From Pseudomonas tritici (GTDB lineage Bacteria; Pseudomonadota; Gammaproteobacteria; Pseudomonadales; Pseudomonadaceae), in NCBI RefSeq assembly GCF_014268275.3, contig NZ_CP077084.1:1178001-1242000 (forward strand): a stretch of 64,000 nucleotides of DNA. Reading direction: 5' to 3'. The notes beneath the pieces are model-generated. The model saw only the letters and a list, made by a program, of their open reading frames with translations. It searched no databases and was not told where the DNA came from. Positions 17,015 to 25,407 of the stretch are shown in pieces (the stretch's first letter is position 1; each line of letters starts with the position of its first letter). The position numbers and the translations under genes were made by a program.

Positions 17015-19045
17015 GTGAAGAGCTTGCTCTATCCCGCTGTCGCGCTGATGAACCGCCTGAGCTTCGGCATGAAGTTCAGCTTGATCAGCGTGCTGTTCCT
17101 GCTGCCCATGCTGGCGACCAACTATTACCTGGTGCGCGATTCTTGGCGTGAATTCCAGGGCACACGCGTGGAATTGCAAAGCCTCGACTTGCTCGGCAGC
17201 AGCCTGGCCTTGCGCCGCGACTTGGAAACCCTCAACAACCAAGTCCAAATCAACGCCACCCTTGGCCAGTCCGGCAAGGCCGGCGACCTTGAGGGCAAGA
17301 TCAGCGCATTGGAAAGCAGTGTCCTGAGCCGCCTGCAAAGCCTCAGCGCCATGGCGACCGATCCCGAGCAAATTGCCGCCTTTGACGGCAAGCGCGACGA
17401 GTTGATCGCGGCCTTCAAGGCCCAGCAGCAGGAAACATCGCTGCTGAGCAAAAGTGCACTGATCGGCAAGTTGCTTAACAAGGCACAGATGCTCAGCCAG
17501 ATCATCGCCAGCCAATCCGGTTTGAGCCGCGACCCCCAGAGCGATCTGCGCCAGCTCAGCGAATTGATCACCAGCGTGACCCCGCAAGTCACGCAGACCC
17601 TGGGTGAAGGTCGGGCAATCGGCGCGTATTCCCTGGGCCAAGGTTTTCTCAATTCGTCGTCCAGTACGCGCTTTGACGAACTGTTGCAGCAATTGGAAAA
17701 ACTCCAGGCTGAATATGGCTTGAAGTTGCACGATGCCTTGGGCGCCAGCATAGCCGCGCACACTGCACTCGATGGCCTGGCCAAGGCGAGTAACGCCAGC
17801 TTGAAGCAAGGCAGTGAGTTGTTTGAGGAGCAGGTGGTGATGGCCGAAACCCTTGACGCGCCCTGGCAGGGTTTCTACGACGGTATCAGCCAGCTGATGG
17901 CCCAGACCTACCAGTTGGACGACGCCACCCTGGCCTTTCTCGGACAGCAGTTGGAGCAACGCCTGGCGCAGAACCGCACGCACATGGTGGTGCTGGTCCT
18001 GGCCCTGACGGTCGTGTTCCTGCTGATCTTCTATTTGTACGCAGGGTTTTACGCCTCCACGCGCACAACCCTGCGGCGCCTGGGGACGATGATGGACAAG
18101 GTGGCGGCCGGCGATATGACGGTCACCTTTGTCGCGGATAGCCGCGATGAGTTGGGCGACCTGGGCCAGGTGTTCAATGGCACCGTAGCGAAGATCCATG
18201 ACTTGATTGAACGTGTCGGGCACACCGTCGGCCAGGTCGAACTCCAGGCCGGCCAGGTGGAAACGGTCTCAGCCCAGAGCAATCAGGCGGTGTCCGGGCA
18301 GCGCACGCAGATCGAGCAAGTCGCGACGGCCATGAACCAGATGTCGTCCACAGCCCAGGAAGTCGCACGCAGTGCGGCGGCGGCGGTCAGCAGTGCCCAG
18401 AGCGTCAACGATGAAACTGTCAGTGGCCGTAGCCTGGTGCAATCCCAGCAGGGCAGCATCGCGCGGCTGGCCTCGGAGATCGATCAGTCGGTGCGGGTGA
18501 TTAACCAATTGGCCACCGACAGCCAGTCCATCAGCAGTGTGTTGGAAGTGATCAAGAGCATTGCCGAGCAAACCAACCTGCTGGCACTCAACGCCGCCAT
18601 CGAGGCCGCGCGGGCCGGTGAGCAGGGGCGTGGTTTTGCTGTGGTGGCCGACGAGGTGCGCACCCTGGCCCGGCGTACGCAGGACTCCACAGAAGAAATC
18701 GAACAGATGATCAGCCGCTTGCACAGCGGTGTGTCGGCCGCCGTGAAGGCCATGGGCAGCAGCCATGAAATGGCCAATGGCACCGTGGAGCAGTCGGAAA
18801 GGGTCCAGCAGGCCTTGGAAAATATCCTCGGTGCCGTGGGCATGATCGTCGATCAGAACCAGCAGATCGCTGCCGCCGTGGAACAACAGACGGCCGTCGC
18901 CCACGATATTGACCAGAATATCGTCGCAATCAATCGGGCCGGCGAATATGCCGCCGAGGGCGCGCATCAGACCGAAGCGGCGAGCCGGCAGTTATCGATG
19001 CAGGTGATCGAGTTGAAGCAATTGATCGGTGCGTTTCGCGTGTAA
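17015..19045 (+). CDS. Methyl-accepting chemotaxis protein
   Basis: Transmembrane chemoreceptor, 676 residues, that passes ligand signals to CheA/CheW. Order: membrane helix 1 (about residues 19-40), a large helical periplasmic sensor (about 41-320), membrane helix 2 (about 324-346), HAMP domain (about 350-402), then the methyl-accepting coiled coil with the conserved tip IAEQTNLLALNAAIEAARAG...VVADEVRTLA (about 516-552). The sensor shows no clear dCache/sCache motif, so the ligand is unknown. No C-terminal CheR/CheB-binding pentapeptide (ends GAFRV). GTG start with AAGGGAG seven bases upstream. Same position as the chemoreceptor next to ampE in P. aeruginosa. Confidence 0.93.
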   Translation: MKSLLYPAVALMNRLSFGMKFSLISVLFLLPMLATNYYLVRDSWREFQGTRVELQSLDLLGSSLALRRDLETLNNQVQINATLGQSGKAGDLEGKISALESSVLSRLQSLSAMATDPEQIAAFDGKRDELIAAFKAQQQETSLLSKSALIGKLLNKAQMLSQIIASQSGLSRDPQSDLRQLSELITSVTPQVTQTLGEGRAIGAYSLGQGFLNSSSSTRFDELLQQLEKLQAEYGLKLHDALGASIAAHTALDGLAKASNASLKQGSELFEEQVVMAETLDAPWQGFYDGISQLMAQTYQLDDATLAFLGQQLEQRLAQNRTHMVVLVLALTVVFLLIFYLYAGFYASTRTTLRRLGTMMDKVAAGDMTVTFVADSRDELGDLGQVFNGTVAKIHDLIERVGHTVGQVELQAGQVETVSAQSNQAVSGQRTQIEQVATAMNQMSSTAQEVARSAAAAVSSAQSVNDETVSGRSLVQSQQGSIARLASEIDQSVRVINQLATDSQSISSVLEVIKSIAEQTNLLALNAAIEAARAGEQGRGFAVVADEVRTLARRTQDSTEEIEQMISRLHSGVSAAVKAMGSSHEMANGTVEQSERVQQALENILGAVGMIVDQNQQIAAAVEQQTAVAHDIDQNIVAINRAGEYAAEGAHQTEAASRQLSMQVIELKQLIGAFRV

Positions 19046-19171
19046 GACCTGGACGTAGGATTTATCGCTGGATGGCGTGGTGCTTGTCCTGATTTTCCGG
19101 CGTCCCTTTTCTGGCCCCCTGAATGGGTGAAAATTCTTTCACTCGATTTCAAGTTCTGGGGAGGCACAGCG

Positions 19172-19603
19172 ATGACCGCTGCAATCGGCATCAAAGGGCA
19201 CTGCGCCCATTGCAACATCACCTTTGAACTCAAGCCTTGGCAATTAAATGCCATTGCTATCGAAGAGCCATTCGATTGCCCGTACTGCCAGTGGATCTTG
19301 CGATTGAACTGCCCCCGGCAATTGCGTCAGTTCAAGTCCCTGGACCATTGGGCACTGGTGCGCCCAAGCATGGTGGTCTTGACCTGTATTGTGTTGATTG
19401 TGGTGCTGGTCGCGGAGTGGCTGGGGCTGATCAGTGTGATTGGCCAGTTCAACGTCTCGCTGGTGGTGCTGCTGGTGCATTTCCTGGCGTTGCGTTATGC
19501 CCGTTACCGCCAGCAGATAACGCTGGACCTGCAAGGGATCACGCCGAACCTACCAATTGAACAGCTCGCACGCATTGCGTGTGCTCGCCTCAGCCAGCAA
19601 TAG
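19172..19603 (+). CDS. Putative zinc-ribbon membrane protein
   Basis: 143 residues. Two CxxC pairs near the N-terminus (GHCAHCNI and FDCPYCQW), spaced as in a zinc ribbon, precede two hydrophobic helices (VVLTCIVLIVVLVAEWLGLI and VSLVVLLVHFLALRYARY). No recognised family; function unknown. ATG at 19172 preferred because GGGGAGG lies upstream at 19158-19164; an ATG-like start 15 codons earlier has no such site. Its last 54 bases overlap tatD on the other strand. Confidence 0.65.
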   Translation: MTAAIGIKGHCAHCNITFELKPWQLNAIAIEEPFDCPYCQWILRLNCPRQLRQFKSLDHWALVRPSMVVLTCIVLIVVLVAEWLGLISVIGQFNVSLVVLLVHFLALRYARYRQQITLDLQGITPNLPIEQLARIACARLSQQ

Positions 19604-20326
19604 GGAGCTGATACCCATGCGCTCGGCAAGGGCGGTGCAGATGGCTGGCAGGTGCTCGGGGCTGTTGCGTTGGCCGGGGAACATGGCCGGTGCCATATCG
19701 GGCGAGTCGGTTTCCAGCACCACCGCGTCGAGCGGCAGTTGCGCCAATACCTTGTGCATACGCAGGGCCTGGGGCCAGGTAGGGGCGCCGCCCAAACCCA
19801 GCTTGAAGCCGAGCTTGATGTACTCGCGGGCCTCTTCTTGGCTGCCGGCAAACGCATGGATGATGCCGCCACGGGGTAGGCGGATGCGCTTGAGGATGGC
19901 GATCACCGCGGCGTGGCTGCGACGTACATGCAGTAACGCTGGCAATTGGAAGTCCACCGCCAGCTTCAGTTGAGCTTCAAACAGGCTCTGCTGGCGTTCG
20001 CGGTCCAGTTGCTCGAGAAAGTAATCCAGGCCGATCTCACCGACCGCACACAGTTGCCGGTGGCCGTGCAGGCGAGTCAGCCAGTCGCCCAATTCCGTCA
20101 GGTCGGCGGGGCGATGCTCATCGAGGTACGCCGGGTGCAGGCCAAAGGCGGCGAACAAACCTTCGTCCGCTTGCACCAGATCCCACAGGCGCTGCCAATT
20201 CTGCTGATACACCCCCAGCACCACCATGCGGCGCACACCCAATGCCCGGCTACGACTGAGGACGTCCCGGCGGTCGCTGTCGAAATCCGCAAAGTCCAGG
20301 TGGGTGTGGGTGTCGATCAGCTCCAC
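19550..20326 (-). CDS. TatD family metal-dependent hydrolase
   Basis: 258-residue amidohydrolase-fold protein with the metal ligands HTH (H7, H9), GEIGLDYF, HVRRSH, IHAFAG and ETDSP. TatD-family proteins act as Mg-dependent DNases in vitro; the physiological role of this paralogue is uncertain. GTG start at 20326, two bases after the cra stop, so it is translated with the regulator. This cra-tatD pairing beside the fructose operon is common in pseudomonads. Confidence 0.9.
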   Translation of the reverse strand: MELIDTHTHLDFADFDSDRRDVLSRSRALGVRRMVVLGVYQQNWQRLWDLVQADEGLFAAFGLHPAYLDEHRPADLTELGDWLTRLHGHRQLCAVGEIGLDYFLEQLDRERQQSLFEAQLKLAVDFQLPALLHVRRSHAAVIAILKRIRLPRGGIIHAFAGSQEEAREYIKLGFKLGLGGAPTWPQALRMHKVLAQLPLDAVVLETDSPDMAPAMFPGQRNSPEHLPAICTALAERMGISSLLLAEASTRNACELFNW

Positions 20327-20328
20327 GC

Positions 20329-21324
20329 TCAGGCCTCGTGAATACGCTGCTTGAACGTCCGGCCAATGGCGTGCACGCCAGGTTGGTACTGCTCTTCTTC
20401 GATAGCGGCCAGGGCCAGGCGCAGGGCGGTTTCGGCGATCTGCTGATGTTGTTGGGCCATGGCGTTGACCGGCAGCGGCAGGAAGTCCAGCAACTGGGTG
20501 TCACCAAACGTGCCCAGGCGCAGCGGGCGTGATTTGAGTGGGAAGTCATGCAACGCGTCGAACACGCCTTGCAGCAGCACGTAGGACGTGGTCACCAGCG
20601 CGTCAGGCAAATGCCCCAGTTGACGCAGAAGTTGCTCCATCAACTGTCGGCCACAGTCGCGGCTGAACGCTTCGCCGTGTTCGACGATGACCTCGCCGGT
20701 GAAACCTTCGAGTGCTTCACGGAAACCAGCGGCACGCTCCTGGCTGATGCTCAGCTCGGGCCGTGCGCCGATCAGCACGATCTGCTTGGGCAGCGGTTGC
20801 AGCAGGCTGCTGGTCAATTGCTGGCACGCCTGGCGATCGTCGCTGACCACCGAGCAGAATTGATCCGCGCCCATCACCCGGTCGATGGCAATCACCGGCA
20901 ACCCTTTGGCTTGCAGCTCGCGATAACTGTCATCGCTGGCCGGCAGGCAACTGGCCACAAACAACGCATCACAGCGGCGGGCGCGGAACAGTTGCAGTAA
21001 TTGGCGCTCGCTGTCGGCGTCATCGTCGGAGCTGGCGATCAGCAACTGATAGCCTCGCGCCCGTGCGCCTTGCTCCAGGAGCTTGGCGATGCGTGCGTAA
21101 CTGGGGTTTTCCAGGTCGGGCAGGATAAAACCCAAGGTGCGCGTGTGCCGACTGCGCAGCCCGGCGGCCTGGGGGTTGGGGGTAAAGCCATGGGCTTCGA
21201 CGACAGCACGCACCCGTTCGACGGTGGCGTTGCTGATGCGTTGCTGTTCGGCCTTGCCATTGATGACGTAGCTGGCGGTGGTCACGGACACACCGGCGAG
21301 ACGTGCGATATCACTGAGTTTCAA
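20329..21324 (-). CDS. cra: LacI-family fructose repressor/activator Cra (FruR)
   Basis: 331-residue LacI/GalR regulator. N-terminal helix-turn-helix LSDIARLAGVSVTTASYVINGKAEQQRIS, then a periplasmic-binding-like effector domain. In P. putida Cra binds fructose-1-phosphate and controls only the fruBKA promoter. The start is placed at a TTG (21324) because it begins MKLSDIARLAGVS with AAGGAAA upstream and gives the family length of 331; a longer reading with 29 extra residues has no homologous domain. Divergent from fruB, with the operator in the shared 292-base gap. Confidence 0.93.
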   Translation of the reverse strand: MKLSDIARLAGVSVTTASYVINGKAEQQRISNATVERVRAVVEAHGFTPNPQAAGLRSRHTRTLGFILPDLENPSYARIAKLLEQGARARGYQLLIASSDDDADSERQLLQLFRARRCDALFVASCLPASDDSYRELQAKGLPVIAIDRVMGADQFCSVVSDDRQACQQLTSSLLQPLPKQIVLIGARPELSISQERAAGFREALEGFTGEVIVEHGEAFSRDCGRQLMEQLLRQLGHLPDALVTTSYVLLQGVFDALHDFPLKSRPLRLGTFGDTQLLDFLPLPVNAMAQQHQQIAETALRLALAAIEEEQYQPGVHAIGRTFKQRIHEA

Positions 21325-21469
21325 ACCGGGATTTCCTTGTTTTTTGGCGCTTGCCCCGACATTTTGTCCAATCGTAACCGATTCCTGTACACGACCAATG
21401 TCCTGGCTCAAGCGCCGAGCGGTTCTTCAAGGACAAGCAATTAACGCGTAGTCTTCCATAAAGTCTAGA

Positions 21470-21481
21470 TTAAACGTTTCA
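21470..21481 (+). promoter_or_regulatory. Cra operator of the fru operon
   Basis: TTAAACGTTTCA, identical to the operator reported for Cra at the fruB promoter of P. putida (from memory). Lies 136 bases before the fruB ATG and 146 bases from the cra start, so it could serve both directions. Only one such site is seen in the gap. Confidence 0.85.
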
Positions 21482-21616
21482 GCCAGCGTATTTTTACGAA
21501 GATCGCGTCTGAGTAGCTACTGCCAATTGACTGCTCAGTCAGTATTGATGAACACCCCTTACACTGTTTGTTTAAAACAATACCTAGTGCGCCACCGCAC
21601 TAACTAGGAGAACGGC

Positions 21617-24475
21617 ATGCTTGAGCTCACTGTAGAGCAGATTTCCATGGGCCAGGTGGCTGTGGATAAATCTGCTGCCTTGCACCTGCTCGCTGAAAAA
21701 CTGGTGGCCGATGGCCTGGTCGCCGAGGGTTACCTCAGCGGTTTGCAAGCCCGTGAAGCCCAGGGCTCGACCTTCCTCGGCCAAGGTATTGCCATCCCCC
21801 ATGGCACCCCCGAAACCCGTGACCACGTATTTTCTACCGGTGTGCGCCTGCTGCAGTTCCCCGAAGGGGTGGACTGGGGTGACGGCCAGATCGTGTACCT
21901 GGCGATCGGCATTGCCGCTAAATCCGACGAACACCTGCGCCTGTTGCAACTGCTCACCCGGGCCCTTGGCGAAACCGATCTGGGCCAGGCACTGCGCCGT
22001 GCCGGCACAGCCGAAGCCTTGCTGAAGCTGCTGCAAGGTGCGCCGCAGGAGTTGGCACTGGATGCGCAGATGATCGGCCTGGGCGTGTCCGCCGATGATT
22101 TCGAAGAGTTGGTGTGGCGCGGCGCCCGCCTGTTGCGCCAGGCCGATTGTGTCAGCAACGGTTTCGCCGCCGTCCTGCAGCAGGTCGACGCACTGCCCCT
22201 GGGCGATGGCCTGTGGTGGTTGCACAGCGAGCAAACGGTCAAGCGCCCGGGCCTGGCGTTTGTCACGCCGGATAAACCCATGCGTTACCTCGGCCAGCCG
22301 CTCAATGGCCTGTTTTGCCTGGCCAGCCTGGGTGAAGCCCACCAGACGCTGCTTGAGCGCTTGTGTGCCTTGCTGATTGAAGGTCGCGGCCAGGAACTCG
22401 GCCGCGCCACCAGCAGCCGCGCGGTGCTTGAAGTGCTCGGCGGCGAACTGCCGCCAGACTGGCCAAGCGCGCGCATCACCTTGGCCAACGCCCACGGCTT
22501 GCATGCACGCCCGGCGAAGATCCTCGCGCAATTGGCGAAAAGTTTTGAAGGCGATATTCGCGTGCGTATCGTCGGTGGCCCGGTGGGCGCCGTGTCGGTG
22601 AAAAGCCTGAGCAAACTGCTCAGCCTCGGCGCGCGTCGCGGCCAGGTGCTGGAGTTTGTCGCCGAGCCGACGATTGCTGGCGATGCACTGCCTGCGCTGT
22701 TGGCGGCGGTGGAAGAGGGTCTCGGCGAAGACGTTGAGCCGCTGCCGACCCTGAGCGCCCAGCCCGAAGTCCTCGACATTGAGCCGGTGCTCAGCGCGCC
22801 GCTGGCCGGCAGCCAGGTCCAGGCCATCGCCGCCGCGCCCGGCATCGCCATCGGCCCTGCGCATATCCAGGTTCAGCAGACGTTCGATTACCCGCTGCGC
22901 GGCGAATCCTCGGCCATTGAGCGCCAGCGCCTGCAAAGCGCCCTGGCCGAGGTGCGCGGTGATATCCACGGCCTGATCGAACGCAGCCAATCCAAGGCTA
23001 TCCGCGAGATTTTCATCACTCACCAGGAGATGCTCGACGACCCGGAACTGACCGACGAAGTCGACACCCGCCTCAAGCAAGGCGAGAGCGCCGAAGCGGC
23101 GTGGATGAGCGTGATCGAAGCCGCCGCCAAGCAGCAGGAGTCGTTGCAGGATGCTTTGCTCGCCGAACGTGCGGCTGACCTTCGTGATGTCGGCCGACGC
23201 GTGCTGGCGCAATTGTGCGGCGTTGAGGCGGTTCAGGCGCCAAGTGAACCTTACATTCTGGTCATGGACGAAGTCGGCCCGTCCGACGTTGCACGGCTTG
23301 ATCCCTCGCGCGTCGCCGGTATCCTCACCGCCCGTGGTGGGGCTACCGCCCACAGCGCCATCGTCGCCCGTGCCCTCGGTATTCCCGCGCTCGTCGGTGC
23401 GGGTCCCGCCGTATTGCTGCTGGCCTCCGGTACGCCGTTGCTGCTGGATGGCCAACGCGGTCGCCTGCATGTCGACGCCGACGCTGCCACCCTGCAGCGC
23501 GCCACGGTTGAGCGCGACACCCGTGAGCAACGCCTGCAAGCCGCTTCGGCGCAGCGTCATGAACCTGCATTGACCCGTGACGGCCACGCCGTGGAAGTAT
23601 TCGCCAACATCGGCGAAAGCGCCGGCGTTGCCAGCGCGGTGGAGCAGGGCGCCGAAGGCATCGGTTTGCTGCGTACCGAACTGATTTTCATGGCCCACCC
23701 GCAAGCGCCGGACGAAGCCACCCAGGAAGCCGAGTACCGCCGCGTGCTCGATGGCCTCGGTGGTCGCCCATTGGTCGTTCGTACCCTTGATGTAGGCGGT
23801 GACAAGCCGCTGCCGTATTGGCCGATTGCCCAAGAAGAAAACCCTTTCCTTGGCGTGCGCGGCATTCGCCTCACCTTGCAACGCCCGCAGATCATGGAAG
23901 CGCAATTGCGCGCATTGCTGCGCTCGGCGGACAACCGCCCACTGCGCATCATGTTCCCCATGGTCGGCAGCGTCGACGAATGGCGCGCGGCCCGCGACAT
24001 GACCGAGCGCCTGCGCCTGGAAATCCCGGTGGCCGACCTGCAACTGGGCATCATGATCGAAGTGCCATCGGCCGCTTTGCTTGCGCCGGTATTGGCCAAG
24101 GAAGTCGACTTCTTCAGCGTCGGCACCAACGACCTGACCCAGTACACCCTGGCCATCGACCGCGGCCACCCGACCTTGTCGGCCCAGGCCGACGGCCTGC
24201 ATCCGGCGGTGTTGCAACTGATCGATATCACCGTGCGCGCCGCCCATGCCCATGGCAAATGGGTGGGGGTGTGCGGTGAGTTGGCAGCGGACCCGCTGGC
24301 AGTGCCGGTGTTGATCGGCCTGGGGGTGGATGAGTTGAGCGTGTCGGCCCGCAGCATTCCTGAAGTGAAGGCGCGCGTGCGCGAATTCAGTCTGAGCGAG
24401 GCCCAGGGCCTGGCGCAAAAAGCACTCGCGGTGGGCTCGCCCGCCGAAGTGCGTGCCCTAGTGGAGGCCGTGTAG
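21617..24475 (+). CDS. fruB: Fructose PTS multiphosphoryl protein (EIIA-HPr-EI fusion)
   Basis: Cytosolic phosphorelay of the fructose phosphotransferase system: carries phosphate from PEP through EI, HPr and EIIA to FruA. 952 residues. EIIA-Fru at 1-145 with His62 (IAIPHGTPE); a linker/degenerate region to about 280; HPr at about 285-370 with His296 (ANAHGLHARPAK); EI from about 400, with His579 (GGATAHSAIV), the PEP-binding barrel (GLLRTELIFM, FPMVGSVDEW, IMIEVPSAA, VGTNDLTQYTLAIDR) and active-site Cys886 (GVCGELA). Start at ATG with AGGAG. The stop codon abuts the fruK ATG. Repressed by Cra; fructose-1-phosphate should induce. Confidence 0.97.
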   Translation: MLELTVEQISMGQVAVDKSAALHLLAEKLVADGLVAEGYLSGLQAREAQGSTFLGQGIAIPHGTPETRDHVFSTGVRLLQFPEGVDWGDGQIVYLAIGIAAKSDEHLRLLQLLTRALGETDLGQALRRAGTAEALLKLLQGAPQELALDAQMIGLGVSADDFEELVWRGARLLRQADCVSNGFAAVLQQVDALPLGDGLWWLHSEQTVKRPGLAFVTPDKPMRYLGQPLNGLFCLASLGEAHQTLLERLCALLIEGRGQELGRATSSRAVLEVLGGELPPDWPSARITLANAHGLHARPAKILAQLAKSFEGDIRVRIVGGPVGAVSVKSLSKLLSLGARRGQVLEFVAEPTIAGDALPALLAAVEEGLGEDVEPLPTLSAQPEVLDIEPVLSAPLAGSQVQAIAAAPGIAIGPAHIQVQQTFDYPLRGESSAIERQRLQSALAEVRGDIHGLIERSQSKAIREIFITHQEMLDDPELTDEVDTRLKQGESAEAAWMSVIEAAAKQQESLQDALLAERAADLRDVGRRVLAQLCGVEAVQAPSEPYILVMDEVGPSDVARLDPSRVAGILTARGGATAHSAIVARALGIPALVGAGPAVLLLASGTPLLLDGQRGRLHVDADAATLQRATVERDTREQRLQAASAQRHEPALTRDGHAVEVFANIGESAGVASAVEQGAEGIGLLRTELIFMAHPQAPDEATQEAEYRRVLDGLGGRPLVVRTLDVGGDKPLPYWPIAQEENPFLGVRGIRLTLQRPQIMEAQLRALLRSADNRPLRIMFPMVGSVDEWRAARDMTERLRLEIPVADLQLGIMIEVPSAALLAPVLAKEVDFFSVGTNDLTQYTLAIDRGHPTLSAQADGLHPAVLQLIDITVRAAHAHGKWVGVCGELAADPLAVPVLIGLGVDELSVSARSIPEVKARVREFSLSEAQGLAQKALAVGSPAEVRALVEAV

Positions 24476-25396
24476 ATGGCAAGGATTCTGACCCTGACGC
24501 TGAACCCGGCGTTGGACCTGACGGTACGCCTGGCGCGCCTGGAACCGGGTGAAGTAAACCGCAGCGAAACCGTGCTCACCCATGCCGCCGGCAAGGGCGT
24601 GAATGTGGCGCAGGTGCTGGCGGATTTGGGCCATCACGTGAGCGTGGGTGGTTTTCTCGGTGCGGCAAACCCCGCGGCGTTTGATGCACTGATTGCCAGC
24701 CGTGGGTTTGGCGACGCGTTCATTCGCGTGCCGGGCGAAACCCGGAGCAACATCAAGATTGCCGAACAGGACGGCCGGGTTACCGACATCAATGCGCCGG
24801 GGCCTGTGGTGAGTGAGCAAGCGCAACGAGAACTGCTCAAGAGGGTGGCGATGATCGGCCCTGAATTCGATGCGGTCGTGGTGGCCGGCAGCTTGCCGCG
24901 CGGCGTCAGCCCGCAATGGTTTCAGGGCTTGCTCGAGGAACTCAAGGCGCTCGGTTTGAAAGTCGCCCTGGACACCAGTGGCGAAGCGCTGCGCGCTGGC
25001 TTGAAGGCTGGCCCATGGATGGTCAAACCCAACACCGAAGAGCTGGCCGAAGCCTTGGGTAATGCCACGGACGCCATCAACCAGTTGCATCAACAGGGCG
25101 TGGAGCATGTGGTGGTTTCCGACGGCGCCGCCGGCGTGACCTGGTACAGCCCGGCCGGGGCGCTGCATGCCACGCCGCCACAGGTGACGGTCGCCAGTAC
25201 CGTCGGCGCCGGCGACTCGCTGCTGGCCGGGATGCTGCACGGTGTGCTCAGTGGCGATACGCCGGAGCACACCCTGCGCCGGGCCACGGCGATTGCCGCC
25301 ATGGCGGTTACGCAGATTGGTTTTGGCATCAACGATGACGCGCAGTTGGCGCGTCTCGAAAGCGGCGTACACGTACGCACGCTGACAGAACAATAA
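24476..25396 (+). CDS. fruK: 1-phosphofructokinase
   Basis: PfkB-family sugar kinase, 306 residues, making fructose-1,6-bisphosphate from the fructose-1-phosphate delivered by FruA; it also removes the Cra inducer. Signatures: GKGVNVAQVLADLG near residue 38 (PfkB motif 1), VKPNTEELAEALG, and STVGAGDSLLAGML with the catalytic Asp (motif 2). No bases separate it from the fruB stop codon, so coupled translation is expected. Confidence 0.96.
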   Translation: MARILTLTLNPALDLTVRLARLEPGEVNRSETVLTHAAGKGVNVAQVLADLGHHVSVGGFLGAANPAAFDALIASRGFGDAFIRVPGETRSNIKIAEQDGRVTDINAPGPVVSEQAQRELLKRVAMIGPEFDAVVVAGSLPRGVSPQWFQGLLEELKALGLKVALDTSGEALRAGLKAGPWMVKPNTEELAEALGNATDAINQLHQQGVEHVVVSDGAAGVTWYSPAGALHATPPQVTVASTVGAGDSLLAGMLHGVLSGDTPEHTLRRATAIAAMAVTQIGFGINDDAQLARLESGVHVRTLTEQ

Positions 25397-25407
25397 GAGG
25401 GTTTGTG

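Noticed and set aside
21573..21580. TAAAACAA upstream of fruB as a Crc/Hfq site
   Set aside because: One base off the motif and 37 bases from the ATG, outside the usual ribosome-site window; too weak to list as a feature.
21584..24418. A 944-codon open frame antisense to fruB
   Set aside because: It mirrors fruB codon for codon, has no ribosome site and gives a His/Gln/Arg-rich translation without domains. Long antisense frames are expected in GC-rich genes; many similar ones (for example opposite ndh, fruA, dppA and speC) were dropped for the same reason.
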